DNA from: Anticarsia gemmatalis
Lineage: Eukaryota > Arthropoda > Insecta > Lepidoptera > Erebidae
Assembly: GCF_050436995.1 (NCBI RefSeq)
Contig: NC_134775.1
Coordinates: forward strand, 9,215,124-9,279,123
Direction of reading: 5' to 3'
Length of the DNA stretch: 64,000 nt
A program made the position numbers and the translations under genes. This document shows positions 42,070 through 52,320 of this stretch, piece by piece. Positions within the stretch are counted from its first letter, which is position 1; every line of letters begins with the position of its first letter. Below the pieces are notes generated by a model. That model did not search any database and was not told the origin of the DNA. It was given only the letters and a program-made list of their open reading frames with translations.

Positions 42070-43975
42070 AGACAGTCAACATATTTTATCAAAATGTGCG
42101 TGGACTTAGGACAAAACTAACAAAATTCTTATCAGAAAAGGAGTCGTCATCATCGGATATATTTGCAATTACGGAATCCGGATGCAACGAGTCAATTCAT
42201 GATAACGAGCTGGTATTACCAGGTTATTCTGTATTGCGATGTGACAGAGCGGATGGGCGCAAACAGGGCGGAGTGATTTTAGTGGCCACATCGAAGTTTG
42301 AGTTACGTCGAGTACAAACGCCTGATAATATTAATATTGATAACCATAAGTTTGAACTTATTTGTGCTACAATTCATATGCAAAATCGTTTTCTGTTTAC
42401 ATGTTGCGTTGTTTATATACCACCACAATGTGATGAGAGTGAGTATATGGTAATGTTTAAAATATTAGAAACTTAATGTGTTAAATATAAGAATAATGTT
42501 ATAATATTAGGAGATTTTAATTTATTTTCGTGCAATAGTAATGTAAGTAATTATTTTGAGTACTTCGTGGCCTTTTGTGAAATAGTTCAGTTTTATTTAG
42601 TGTTGAGTGGACGTAGTGATTTAACAGTTTGTGCAAGCGTAGGGGGTCTACAACCGGTAGATGCATATCACCCGCCGCTCGCGGTCTCGTCGACATCACC
42701 GCGTCTCACCTGAATTCACCCACGAATAGTAGCGATGCATCACATGACCTACCGTTTAAACAGTGGAACTTTAACAAAGCTGATTTTGCCCAAATGTATA
42801 GTTTATTTGCTGCAATAGATTGGAATGATTTGTATAGTATTAATGAGCCAGATTTAGCATTAGATTCTTTTATCAGAAGTTTAACGAAGTTTTTGATGAT
42901 TGTGTCCCTATTAAAATTAAATCAAATAATACCCCGCGTAATTACCCGGCATGGTATACACCAGACATCATAAAATATATTAATTTAAAATATAAATTAC
43001 ATAAGCTGTATAAAATGACAAGATCAAGCGCTGATTATGAAGCATTTTCTCTATGTCGGGCGAGAGTCAAGGCAGATACTAATTTGGCTCACGACCATTA
43101 TCGTGACCAAGTGCAAAGTCATCTAGCGTCGGATCCGCAAGGTTTTTGGAACTATATTAGATCAAAAAGAGGAACCTCTAGTCAACATACTTTGATAAAA
43201 AATTAATGTACACAAACGGGTCAAGAGTGTGCTGAAGAGTTCGCGCGATTTTTTAGCTCTGTATACAGTTCAACACTGGCTGTACTGGACGTGGCGGCAG
43301 CGAGTGCGACAGTCACGACAGTAGTACTTGGGCTCACCTCGATATCCTGGAGCCGTCGGACGTAGGACGTGCTCTTTCCAGGCTTCCAACCAAACGGTCG
43401 GTAGGTTGGTACCGGTGGTTCCGGTACCAAAGGGTAAGGGTGGTAATCAAGCCAGTAATTATAGTCCAGTGGCAATTTTTTGCGCTCCTGCCAAAGTGTT
43501 TGAGGCGACTATCCATAACTCTTTATATTCGCAAGTGAGCGCGCATTTGTCCAATGCACAACGTGGGTTTCGTCCAGGCAGGGGAACAACTGGTAATCTG
43601 TTGCATCAAATGACATTGGTGACACCGGCTTTGGATGGTGGTCTACAGGTGGATGTGGCATATCTGGACTTCAAAAAGGCGTTCAATACAGTCGACAATG
43701 ATGTCTTGATCTAGAAACTAGCGGCAATTGGTTTTACACCACACACGCTAAAATTCTTCGCCGGTTATTTGAGTAATCGCCGTCAGTTTGTCGACTGTGA
43801 CGGATATTTCTCTGAATACTACTACACGTGGTCAGGAGCGAGTCAGGGGAGTAATTTGTAACCTTTTCTTTTCATTTTAATGATTAATGATTTACCGACA
43901 GTTATTGACCAGGCTTCATGTCTTCTCTTTGCAGATGATATTAAATTGAGTATTGTGGTGAGACTTGAAATTTTT
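42070..43975 (+). pseudogene. LINE C ORF2, endonuclease and first part of RT
   Basis: Endonuclease: VNIFYQNVRGLRTKLTKFL, DIFAITESGCNESI, KQGGVILVA, CVVYIPPQCDESE, then a stop at 42474-42476 and IILGDFNLFS. RT after 43328: NYSPVAIFCAPAKVFEATIH, QRGFRPGRGTTGNLLHQM, YLDFKKAFNTVDNDVLI with a stop, then YLSNRRQFVDCDGY and CLLFADDIKLSIVV at about 43917-43970. Many stops. The frame continues at 55690. Confidence 0.8.
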
Positions 43976-44010
43976 GCTCTCAGTTTTAAAATTCGATTTT
44001 TATTTATTTA

Positions 44011-44262
44011 CTAGCTGACCCGCGCAACTTCGCTTGCGTCACCTAAGAGAATGAGTCAAATTTTCCCCCGTTTTTGTAACATTTTTCGTTGCTACTCCGC
44101 TCCTAATGACTGTAGCGTGATGTTATATAGCCTATAGCCTTCCTCGATAAATGAGCTATCTAACACTGAAAGAATTTTCCAAATCGGACCAGTAGTTCCT
44201 GAGATTAGCGCGTTCAAACAAACAAACAAACAAACTCTTCAGCTTTATAATATTAGTATAGA
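44011..44262 (-). mobile_element. Helitron-like element (Lep1-like), copy e
   Basis: CTAG at 44011-44014 after A; the TC end (GA on the plus strand) is at 44261-44262, directly abutting copy f. Confidence 0.85.
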
Positions 44263-44503
44263 CTAGCTGACCCGCGCAACTTCGCTTGCGTCACATAAGA
44301 GAATGGGTCAAAATTGTCCCCGTTTTTGTAACATTTTTCACCCGTACTCTGCTCCTATTGGTAGTAGCGTGATGACATATAGCCTATAACCTTCCTCGAT
44401 AAATGGACTATCTAACACTGAAAGAATTTTTCAAATCGGACCAGTAGTTCCTGAGATTAGCGCGTTCAAACAAACAAACAAACTCTTCAGCTTTATAATA
44501 TTA
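44263..44503 (-). mobile_element. Helitron-like element (Lep1-like), copy f, head-to-tail with copy e
   Basis: CTAG at 44263-44266 directly follows the end of copy e. The far end reads TATAATATTA and then changes to CCCTTCC, so the last few terminal bases are missing or diverged. Confidence 0.85.
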
Positions 44504-44965
44504 TCCCTTCCTCCGCCGGCTCTTATCGGTATCGGACGTGTGTTTGTTGCGGTAGCGATTTTATTCCTAAATTCATTTACTAAATTCTCATTGGTCAAGA
44601 CACGAAGTTACGATTCCTTGTCTCTCAAGTGGAATTTGAACCAGTGACCCCACCTACTGGGCGGACCTAGAGCAGGACAGCGGCTGTGAGTGAGTTACAT
44701 CTTTTGATTTATACGTTTTCCGAAGAAACAATCACTAATGACTCTCAAAAAGCGAAGCTGTTGAAAGTCAGGCTCGAACCGGCGACGCATCAGCGCAGTT
44801 CATATGCACTAACGACCACGCCACCAACGCATAGACGCGGCGCGCCAATTTGGCGACCACTATCACCTACGTACTCTATTTACTTATACAGCTAATAGGT
44901 GTCGCTACCAGTACTATTTGTTTACATTGAAACTTGGAACATCCATAAACTCCTACTCTTCAAAA

Positions 44966-45907
44966 ATGCCACGCGTCCAAAAATCACCACAGTCTACGAA
45001 CATAAGTGAAGCACATTCAGAACCGAATGTAGCGGCTATAAGCGCTTGTGAAACAGTGGATCCTATCAATGTAACTTCTAGAGCAAAGCGTTTACGCCGA
45101 GAGGTCTCATTCACACACTCTACTGAGATAGAAGAATTAAAAGAAATGTTACTTGCCTGGAAAAATGACCAAGCTGCGATACTGGGTGAACATTCTACAA
45201 CATTAAAAACAATAGTTTCAGAGATAGCTGATTTAAAAACACAATCATTCCAAATTCAGAAATCTAACTCTGACATAGAGAAAGCAATGGAGTACTTCAA
45301 TAACACTTTTGAAGACATGCAACGTAGAATTACCGACCTAGAAAAAGAGCGTACCTTCTACAAAACGGCATTTGAGGGCTTAGAACTGAAATTGAAGGAT
45401 ATTGAGCACAGGTCACGCTCCTCAAGTATTGAAGTTCGGAACATACCATATAAGGAAACGGAATCGATTGAGGAACTACAGAATATTGTAATCCAGATAG
45501 GATCTAAGATACAATCTAACGTGCAGCCTGCAGAAATTAGAGACATATATCGGCTGCCAGGAAAACCAAACACCAGTAGGCCGATTATTGCAGAATTTTC
45601 GTCAGTACTGATAAAAAATCGTTACATATCTTCCGTACGATCTTACAATAAAAATCGAGACAGAGAAAATAAGCTCAACTCTTCACATCTAGGCTTGAAG
45701 TGTGAAAACCGGCCAATTTATATCAGCGACCACTTGTCTTTATCTGCTAAAAAAATATTCTACATTGCAAGAGACTTTGCCAATAAACATAATTATAAGT
45801 TCTGTTGGTGTAAAAACGATAAGATATTTTTGCGTAAAACTGAGGGTGAGAAACAGATTTATATAAAATCTGAAAAATGCCTTGAAGAACTGTTAAAACC
45901 ACAATGA
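44966..45907 (+). CDS. LINE B ORF1 (RNA-binding, coiled coil plus RRM-like)
   Basis: The frame is open from 44918; the first good ATG is 44966 (AAAAATGCCACGC). About 313 codons. A Ser/Thr-rich start, a long coiled coil (EIEELKEMLLAWKND, KTIVSEIADLKTQ, KAMEYFNNTFEDMQRRITDL), an RRM-like domain (RSSSIEVRNIPYKETESIE, IRDIYRLPGKPNTSRPIIAE) and a C-terminal domain (SLSAKKIFYIARDFANKHNY, FCWCKNDKIFLRK). This is the transposase_22-like layout: trimerising RNA chaperone. It stops at TGA 45905-45907 followed by CTA, and the frame beyond is open to 46600. Confidence 0.88.
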   Translation: MPRVQKSPQSTNISEAHSEPNVAAISACETVDPINVTSRAKRLRREVSFTHSTEIEELKEMLLAWKNDQAAILGEHSTTLKTIVSEIADLKTQSFQIQKSNSDIEKAMEYFNNTFEDMQRRITDLEKERTFYKTAFEGLELKLKDIEHRSRSSSIEVRNIPYKETESIEELQNIVIQIGSKIQSNVQPAEIRDIYRLPGKPNTSRPIIAEFSSVLIKNRYISSVRSYNKNRDRENKLNSSHLGLKCENRPIYISDHLSLSAKKIFYIARDFANKHNYKFCWCKNDKIFLRKTEGEKQIYIKSEKCLEELLKPQ

Positions 45908-46600
45908 CTAAATTCTTTTAAATACTGTTTTAGTCTCTTTCAGTCACTGATTTGCTATTTTTATAAGTTACTCTATTTGTCTAGTTTTTCTAATAATTTT
46001 AAGATTTTATACTTTTTTAAACACAATCATGATCTGATTAACACAACTTCCACATCCAACTACAACACATCAACTCAAAACATCACTCTGTTAAATCTGT
46101 CACCTACCATACACACAACTAACCTACTCACCCTATACCTCACATACACTGCATACACAGTAAATAATTATGAAAATACCAAGTGCTTACCAGTATCAAT
46201 AAAACCTATGATAAACAATATTACAATGTACATATTGATCTTTCATTTTGCGTTCCTTAATAATATAAATATGGTTAATCAAATTAACGAACTCACACAG
46301 GATTTAGAGTCCATCGAAGACTCTAAATCTTATAAAACTAAATATATAATACTCAAAACATCACAATATACAGTCACACAAATATCAATTTCAATACATA
46401 CAATCTATTTAAACTTCAACATACTTATCCACCCTTACTTACCGTCCTCTCCACCATCATCGTACAATCATTCAATACTCATAAGTGCATTCAATCATCA
46501 ACTTTCAACATATATCCCTACCTTTTTATTTGTGAACTTCCGCTATCAACTGCATAAATCAACCCTGCTTTGTATACTTTTAAAACTTAAAATTCGATAA
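45908..46600 (+). other. 231-codon open frame downstream of, and in frame with, LINE B ORF1
   Basis: No stop codon between the ORF1 TGA and TAA 46598-46600, although the sequence is AT-rich and G-poor. The predicted product is rich in Thr, Ile, Asn, Ser and Leu, with one charged block (INELTQDLESIEDSKSYKTK). The first ATG in the frame is well inside, so expression would need readthrough. It could also be a chance effect of low G content. ORF2 opens in the +1 frame at 46584, a 17-nt overlap. Confidence 0.35.
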
Positions 46601-49538
46601 CTTTCAAGATCTACACAATGACTTAGATCACATTTCAGTGGCTCATTCATCGGTTTGTATAATTGAGGATTGCCCTAACATAGCTCGCTCGCATGGGGAA
46701 TCACTGACACTTCTCTGTCAAAATATCAGGAGCATCAATAAAAATTTTGATGGTTTACTCAGTCTTGTAGAAAGAAGCAACGTATCATGGGATCTCTTGA
46801 TTCTCACAGAATGCTGGTTACAAAACTCACCTCAATTACCACCAATACCTGGGTACTCTTCCGCTGCAACCAGTAGACTAAGTTCACAGAATGAAGGGGT
46901 AGTAGTGTACTACAGTAACAATCTTCAGATCTCTTCCTCTGAACCCCTTGTTCTAGATGCAAACTGCTTAGCTATTACGATAAATAACGACACGGTAGTG
47001 ATAGCCATCTATCGCTCCCCTTCGAATCAAAACGTTTCATCGTTTATGACTTCGTTAAATGAGATTCTTGAATCCTACAAATCCTTTAAAAACATTATAT
47101 TAACGGGTGATATTAATATCGATATCTCAGAAACTAATAACGACTCTCGCTCTTATGATTATCTCAATATGATGGCGTATCACGGAATGTTACCTGCTCA
47201 CACACTTTACACGAGACTCAATCGCTCCTGTCTTGATCACTTAATATTAAAAACCAAATTACGAGCTTTTTGTTATGTAGCAAATACTTCTATCACCGAT
47301 CATGACACACTCCTATTTTTTCTCTGTTCTAAACAATTCTCTAACAACTCCTCCTTTAATTACAAAACTATAAAAACCATTAATTTTGAAACTATGGAAT
47401 CGGACATGATCAATACTGACTTCACCCCTGTGTATAATTACCAGGATGTAAATGAAGCAACAAATTACTTTATTAATACCATAAACACGATTATAACAGC
47501 AAACACAGTTTCAAAATCTGTGCCAAACCGTAAGAGGCTTAAAAATCCATGGATGACTCCTGGTTTACTAAAATGCCTGCGCAATAGAGACAACCTACAT
47601 TTAAAACTTAAAAGCAATCCTAATAATGAAATTCTAAAACTAACATATACAAGGTACAGAAATTATTGCTGTAATTTAATCAAGAACATAAAAATGAACT
47701 ATAATAAAAACCAAATAAACAAAGCAAAGGGTAATACTAAAAAAGTCTGGGAAGCTATAAAATCTATCACGCACTCAAAAAAAGATACCTCACAACCTAT
47801 TGAGCTCCTGTCGTCAATAGATCCAAAACGCTCGGTAAATGAAGTTAATTCCTACTTCGCTAATGTAGGACGATCACTCGCAGAAAAGTCATCTACTGTG
47901 TATACAACTTCTAACCCGGCTAATGATCTTCCTTATCACCAACACACACTAGCACTTTTGGAAACAGACGAGGCTGAAATGGAGCTTCTCATAATGAACC
48001 TTAAAAGTAACTGTGCAGTTGGGAACGATAATATCTCTGGCAACCTACTCAAAAAATTCAAAAACTTTTTGGTTTCACCAATTACATTCATATGTAATTT
48101 AGCTTTTAACACAGGTACATTCCCGGAAGCATTCAAAGTTGCAGAAGTTCATCCCATCCATAAAGGAGGTGACAGAGACCTTCCAAACAATTACAGACCA
48201 ATTTCTATTCTTCCCACGCTTTCCAAACTGCTAGAAAGATTAATGAACAATAGGCTGGTGAAATTTCTCGAACAAACCCAATTTCTGTCTCCTCGCCAAT
48301 ATGGCTTTCGTACTGGTCTTTCTACAACACAAGCGGTACTGGATCTTACTAACGAAGTTGTCGCTAAGCTTGACAGGAAGCAGAAGGTTGTTGGAGTCTT
48401 TCTAGATATCGCAAAGGCATTCGACACTATTTCTGTTCCTATCCTAACAGCTAAATTAGAAAAAGTTGGAATAAGAGGTAACCAGCTCTCCCTCTTCAGA
48501 AGTTATCTTACGAATAGGAAGCAGTACGTTAAAATTAGCGATTACTATAGTGAGGAACTTTCTATATCCTATGGTGTCCCCCAAGGCAGTATCCTCGGGC
48601 CTACACTATTCTTACTTTATATCAACGATCTTTGTCAGCTTCAACTTTGCAACACCACTATCTTTACTTATGCCGATGATACTGCCCTCATATCCTTCGG
48701 AGCCTCCTGGGACTCAGCATTTCAGACCGCTCAATCTAGTTTTAGTACTGTTACTGATTGGTTAGCTTCTAATAAACTCACCCTTAATGTTGATAAAACT
48801 ACCTACCTCACTTTTTCATTAAAGAAACCCAATAACTTAAATTCTTCATCCAACTCTATCATTGCCCACTCCAGTAATCCTCATTGTCATCGTTCATGTA
48901 ACTGTCCCTCTCTATCCCAAACAAGCTGTGTTAAATATCTGGGGATACTAATTGATGATGCCCTATCCTTCCATCAACACATAGACCTACTTACGATTAG
49001 AGTGCGGAAACTAATCTATATCTTCAAAACTCTTGGCCCTATAGTCGATACACAAATCCTTTACACCACTTATCTGGCTCTTTGCCAATCTATCACGCAA
49101 TACTGTATCGTCGCCTGGGGAGGAGCACATAAGACTTATCTCTTAAAACTAGAACGTGCTCAAAGAGCAGTGCTAAAGGTTGGGTGGAGGCTTCCATTTC
49201 GGTTTCCAACAACAGATTTGTGCAAAAAGTGTAATATTCTCTCGGTCCGGAAACTATTTATTCTTAATCTTATTCTTATGACTCATTCTCTCACTTCTTA
49301 CGACCCCGCAAAAGAAATCTCTGTACGTCGAAAACACCAAGTCCACCCACCGATTTTGGTAAAAACAAGCTTGGCCCAAAGATGTTACTACTTCCTTGGT
49401 TCTTATGTATATAATAAGGTAAACAAAATTCTAAGTCTATATCCCATGACTAGAAAAGAGTGCAAAGCAGCAGTAACGAAATGGCTTAGTGACCTTGATT
49501 ATGAAGAAACTGAACAGGTCCTTTTCATTACAAAATAA
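46584..49538 (+). CDS. LINE B ORF2 (endonuclease plus reverse transcriptase)
   Basis: Uninterrupted frame of about 980 codons. Numbered from GTG 46638: endonuclease at residues 20-230 (LTLLCQNIRSINKNFDGL, ILTECWL, VIAIYRSPSNQ, ILTGDINIDIS, SITDHDTLL); RT at about 480-770 (NYRPISILPTLSKLLERL, DIAKAFDTISVPIL, YGVPQGSILGPTLFLLYIND, FTYADDTALIS). A C-terminal region with FILNLILM and TRKECKAAVTKWL follows. No zinc knuckle or RNase H seen. No in-frame ATG precedes the endonuclease: the frame opens at 46584 after TAA and the first methionine codon lies about residue 140. The start is therefore unexplained (non-AUG initiation or frameshift from the preceding open frame). Confidence 0.9.
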   Translation, partial: NLKFDNFQDLHNDLDHISVAHSSVCIIEDCPNIARSHGESLTLLCQNIRSINKNFDGLLSLVERSNVSWDLLILTECWLQNSPQLPPIPGYSSAATSRLSSQNEGVVVYYSNNLQISSSEPLVLDANCLAITINNDTVVIAIYRSPSNQNVSSFMTSLNEILESYKSFKNIILTGDINIDISETNNDSRSYDYLNMMAYHGMLPAHTLYTRLNRSCLDHLILKTKLRAFCYVANTSITDHDTLLFFLCSKQFSNNSSFNYKTIKTINFETMESDMINTDFTPVYNYQDVNEATNYFINTINTIITANTVSKSVPNRKRLKNPWMTPGLLKCLRNRDNLHLKLKSNPNNEILKLTYTRYRNYCCNLIKNIKMNYNKNQINKAKGNTKKVWEAIKSITHSKKDTSQPIELLSSIDPKRSVNEVNSYFANVGRSLAEKSSTVYTTSNPANDLPYHQHTLALLETDEAEMELLIMNLKSNCAVGNDNISGNLLKKFKNFLVSPITFICNLAFNTGTFPEAFKVAEVHPIHKGGDRDLPNNYRPISILPTLSKLLERLMNNRLVKFLEQTQFLSPRQYGFRTGLSTTQAVLDLTNEVVAKLDRKQKVVGVFLDIAKAFDTISVPILTAKLEKVGIRGNQLSLFRSYLTNRKQYVKISDYYSEELSISYGVPQGSILGPTLFLLYINDLCQLQLCNTTIFTYADDTALISFGASWDSAFQTAQSSFSTVTDWLASNKLTLNVDKTTYLTFSLKKPNNLNSSSNSIIAHSSNPHCHRSCNCPSLSQTSCVKYLGILIDDALSFHQHIDLLTIRVRKLIYIFKTLGPIVDTQILYTTYLALCQSITQYCIVAWGGAHKTYLLKLERAQRAVLKVGWRLPFRFPTTDLCKKCNILSVRKLFILNLILMTHSLTSYDPAKEISVRRKHQVHPPILVKTSLAQRCYYFLGSYVYNKVNKILSLYPMTRKECKAAVTKWLSDLDYEETEQVLFITK

Positions 49539-49589
49539 TACTAAAATATTTTCAACACATTTTCTAGCATAAACGGTTCGGGCACAGAG

Positions 49590-49752
49590 ACACATATGCA
49601 CACACATACGCATTCGCACTCGAACTTGTATACGCACACACACACGCACATGCACAGGCACTCGCACAAGTACACGCGCAAACGCGCGCACACACACACA
49701 CACACATACACACACACACACACATACACACACACACATACACACACACACC
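49590..49752. repeat. (AC)n-rich microsatellite
   Basis: Imperfect CA/CACGCA repeats in the 3' UTR of LINE B; responsible for long spurious Cys/Val reading frames on the other strand. Confidence 0.95.
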
Positions 49753-50761
49753 ACTCACATTAGTTAATCTCTTGCATTATATAACCTGTGACTTCACCAT
49801 CTATAACATTCTGTAAGTACATTATTTACATCTGTGATTGTAAACCTAACTTTTGTAACCGGAAAGGAGGGAGCCTGGAGATTTGTAACACAGGTCTCAA
49901 GCCTAGTACAGACTCCAGCTCTCACTAAGGTATTAGTTTTAAGGCTTGTTATAAGTGAATTATGTACTTCACCTTTGTGAGAGATAATAAACTATTCTTT
50001 TATTTATTATTTATTATTTATTATTAGTACAGATTACGTATTTGTCAATAATTGTGTCTAAAAGTTGTAAATAAGTGCAATTAGGTTGTCTTCTGCTAAT
50101 ATAATAGTCAATCAAGATGGAAAAGTGTGATTAAGACAACAATATAGTTACGCCAACCAAGTGTCAAGGCGTCAACGTATTTCAAATTCAAACAAGGAAT
50201 AAGTGTTTGATAAATACAGGGAGTATTTCGTATCGCTTGTTATTATAGACTTATTAGATTTATCTAAAATCCGCTAGATAAAGTGTAGCATATTCAGGCT
50301 CACTACCGCCATACTCTTCAACATTGAATCAACGCAGCACTGATTCAGTGTTATATTCTTCCATTGTAGCTTATTGCCCTTATACCATTCAGTTTAATTA
50401 GTATTGTAAGAGTCTAATTGTTAGGTTTCCTACTAACTGCAACGCTATAGTTTTTTTTATTTTATTAATTTTTTGGTCTAAACCTACCCACTTAAAAAAC
50501 ATTGTGTAATATCATTGTAATTATAGATTATTTAACTGCAAGGTCCAACTAACCCCTTATTATTTATCCCCTATATCTTTATCTGTGTTTTCCTCTTTCT
50601 TTTGTTAGTTACTTTGTGTATATTTCTTCTAGAACTATTAACAATACTAACATAGACCATCTCAATAAATACTAACTTTCCCCAACTAATTCTCTCTATA
50701 TTCTGCTGTATATCTCAACTTCCTTTATAACATTTCAGATCCTTTGTTGTTAATATCAACC

Positions 50762-52309
50762 ATGATGACCAGGAAGGCAACAGCAAAGGATACTGAGAAC
50801 AAGCTTAAACTTGCTCTGCTCGAGCTCAAGAAGTGCAAAGATGAGAACAGCCTGCTGTTGAGGGAGCGTGTTGACTGTGAAGAAGAGATCAGCGAGGTTA
50901 ACCACAAGGTTGTATCACTGAAGGGGGAACTTGCTGAGCTCCATATTGAAAATATGGACTTACTGGATCAGCGGGACAGGCTACAACACGAAGTTAGCTC
51001 ATTTGGCAGCTGTAATGAGACCTATGAGTGGTCTCTGAGCCGCATAAGTGAGCTAGAGACAAGCCTGCATGAAGCCCACACTAAGATCATCTCATTGGAA
51101 CGGTCAATACAATCATTTGACAGTAGTGCAACTCATCATTTGTATTCTGAGCTTATAGGCTGTAAATCTTTGTTAACTAGAGTAAGAAGCAATAAAAAGT
51201 TTAGGAAATTCACTAGAATTAGTAAGATAATTAAAAAATTAGAATGAAAACTCAAGAAATTTAACAAACTTAGATTATTGGTTAAATCAAATAAAGATTT
51301 GATTGAGGAACGTAGGGAACTAGTTTTAGAAGTCAATAGTTGTAGTGAAGAACTCCTCTCCAGTAGGCTAATGTATGACAGACACACTCTTGACCTTAAG
51401 TCACAAATCTCATACCTAGAATCTACGTTGACAAAAATTACCTTAGATTATGAACGTGAAACTCATGATTACATACTAAAATACGATGAGATTGCTAAAG
51501 TTGGCAGGGAAAATTTAGAGCGTGTTAGGGCCTTAGCTGATAGCACTCCATGCACTAGGTATTCTCAGTCTCAGGGACCCCCTTGTGACTTAGAACAGTT
51601 AGAACCTTCTCAAAATAGTTTAGGTACTGAGACTTCACTGACCGACTCATCTGACTGTATTCCCTCTTCCTTTATAGATCTTAACACAAAGAACAGAGTA
51701 GCTATGTTCTCAGATAAGTTAGGCATTAACTTAGGACCTATAATAAACAACAACTTACATTGTAGTTTTAAAAATAACTGTTACCATAACCTCAAATTAA
51801 ATCAAATAGTAGATAGAATTAGTAACACTCGCTTAGATATAAATACAACAGTAGTTTTACTGATAGGTGATAGTTTAGGTTTAGATAAAACTGATATTAT
51901 TGGTAGTATTAGCAGTTTATTGCAATTAGATTTAGGTAAATTAATTATCTGCGCATTCCCATACTCACAATCTCTTACAGAAAGGGAAAATAAGCGTATA
52001 CATAGGTTGAATAATCAATTACATTTAATGACATCTTATCATAGTGATAAGTTATTGTTTTTTGACACTAATAAGTTTATTAGTAGTTTTATTTATACTC
52101 AAGAAACTATGTTTCTTAATAGTTCGGACAAACGACAAATTGCTACATTGTTAGCTTATAATATTAACACAGTTATAGGTGCTATAACGCAGTTTAGGTT
52201 AAGGGACGACCCAGTATTGTGTAGTTATTCTAACAATACTGTGATTAAATGTATAGGTAGTGTAGTTAGCGACAAGGTTACGAATAATGTATCCGATTCT
52301 TTAAACTGA
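50762..52309 (+). pseudogene. LINE A ORF1 (coiled coil plus SGNH-esterase-like domain; one UGA)
   Basis: The ATG is probably 50762 (ACCATGATGACC). The N-terminal 200 residues are strongly heptad-rich (LKLALLELKKCKDENSLLL, EEEISEVNHKVVSLKGEL). TGA at 51245-51247 interrupts; the same frame continues open for 354 codons, first coiled coil again, then LDINTTVVLLIGDSLGLDK (GDS nucleophile block) and FLNSSDKRQIATLLAYNI at the position of the usual D/H block. That fits the esterase-type ORF1 of CR1 elements, but the catalytic His is not evident. The single stop may be a nonsense mutation or a recoded codon. The TGA at 52307-52309 lies 11 nt before the ORF2 ATG, suitable for termination-reinitiation. 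Confidence 0.75.
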
Positions 52310-52320
52310 CAGATAGGACA

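Larger units (their letters stand above)
44504..50028 (+). mobile_element. LINE B, coding-intact non-LTR retrotransposon
   Basis: 5' UTR (about 44504-44950), ORF1, a 730-bp spacer that is itself largely open, ORF2, and a 3' UTR with an (AC)n microsatellite, ending in an ATTTATT-type repeat tail near 50028. ORF1 and ORF2 have no internal stops, so the copy could be recent. 5' and 3' limits are approximate. Confidence 0.8.

Noticed and set aside
49437..49758. Cys/Val-rich ORFs on the minus strand
   Set aside because: Translation of an (AC)n microsatellite.
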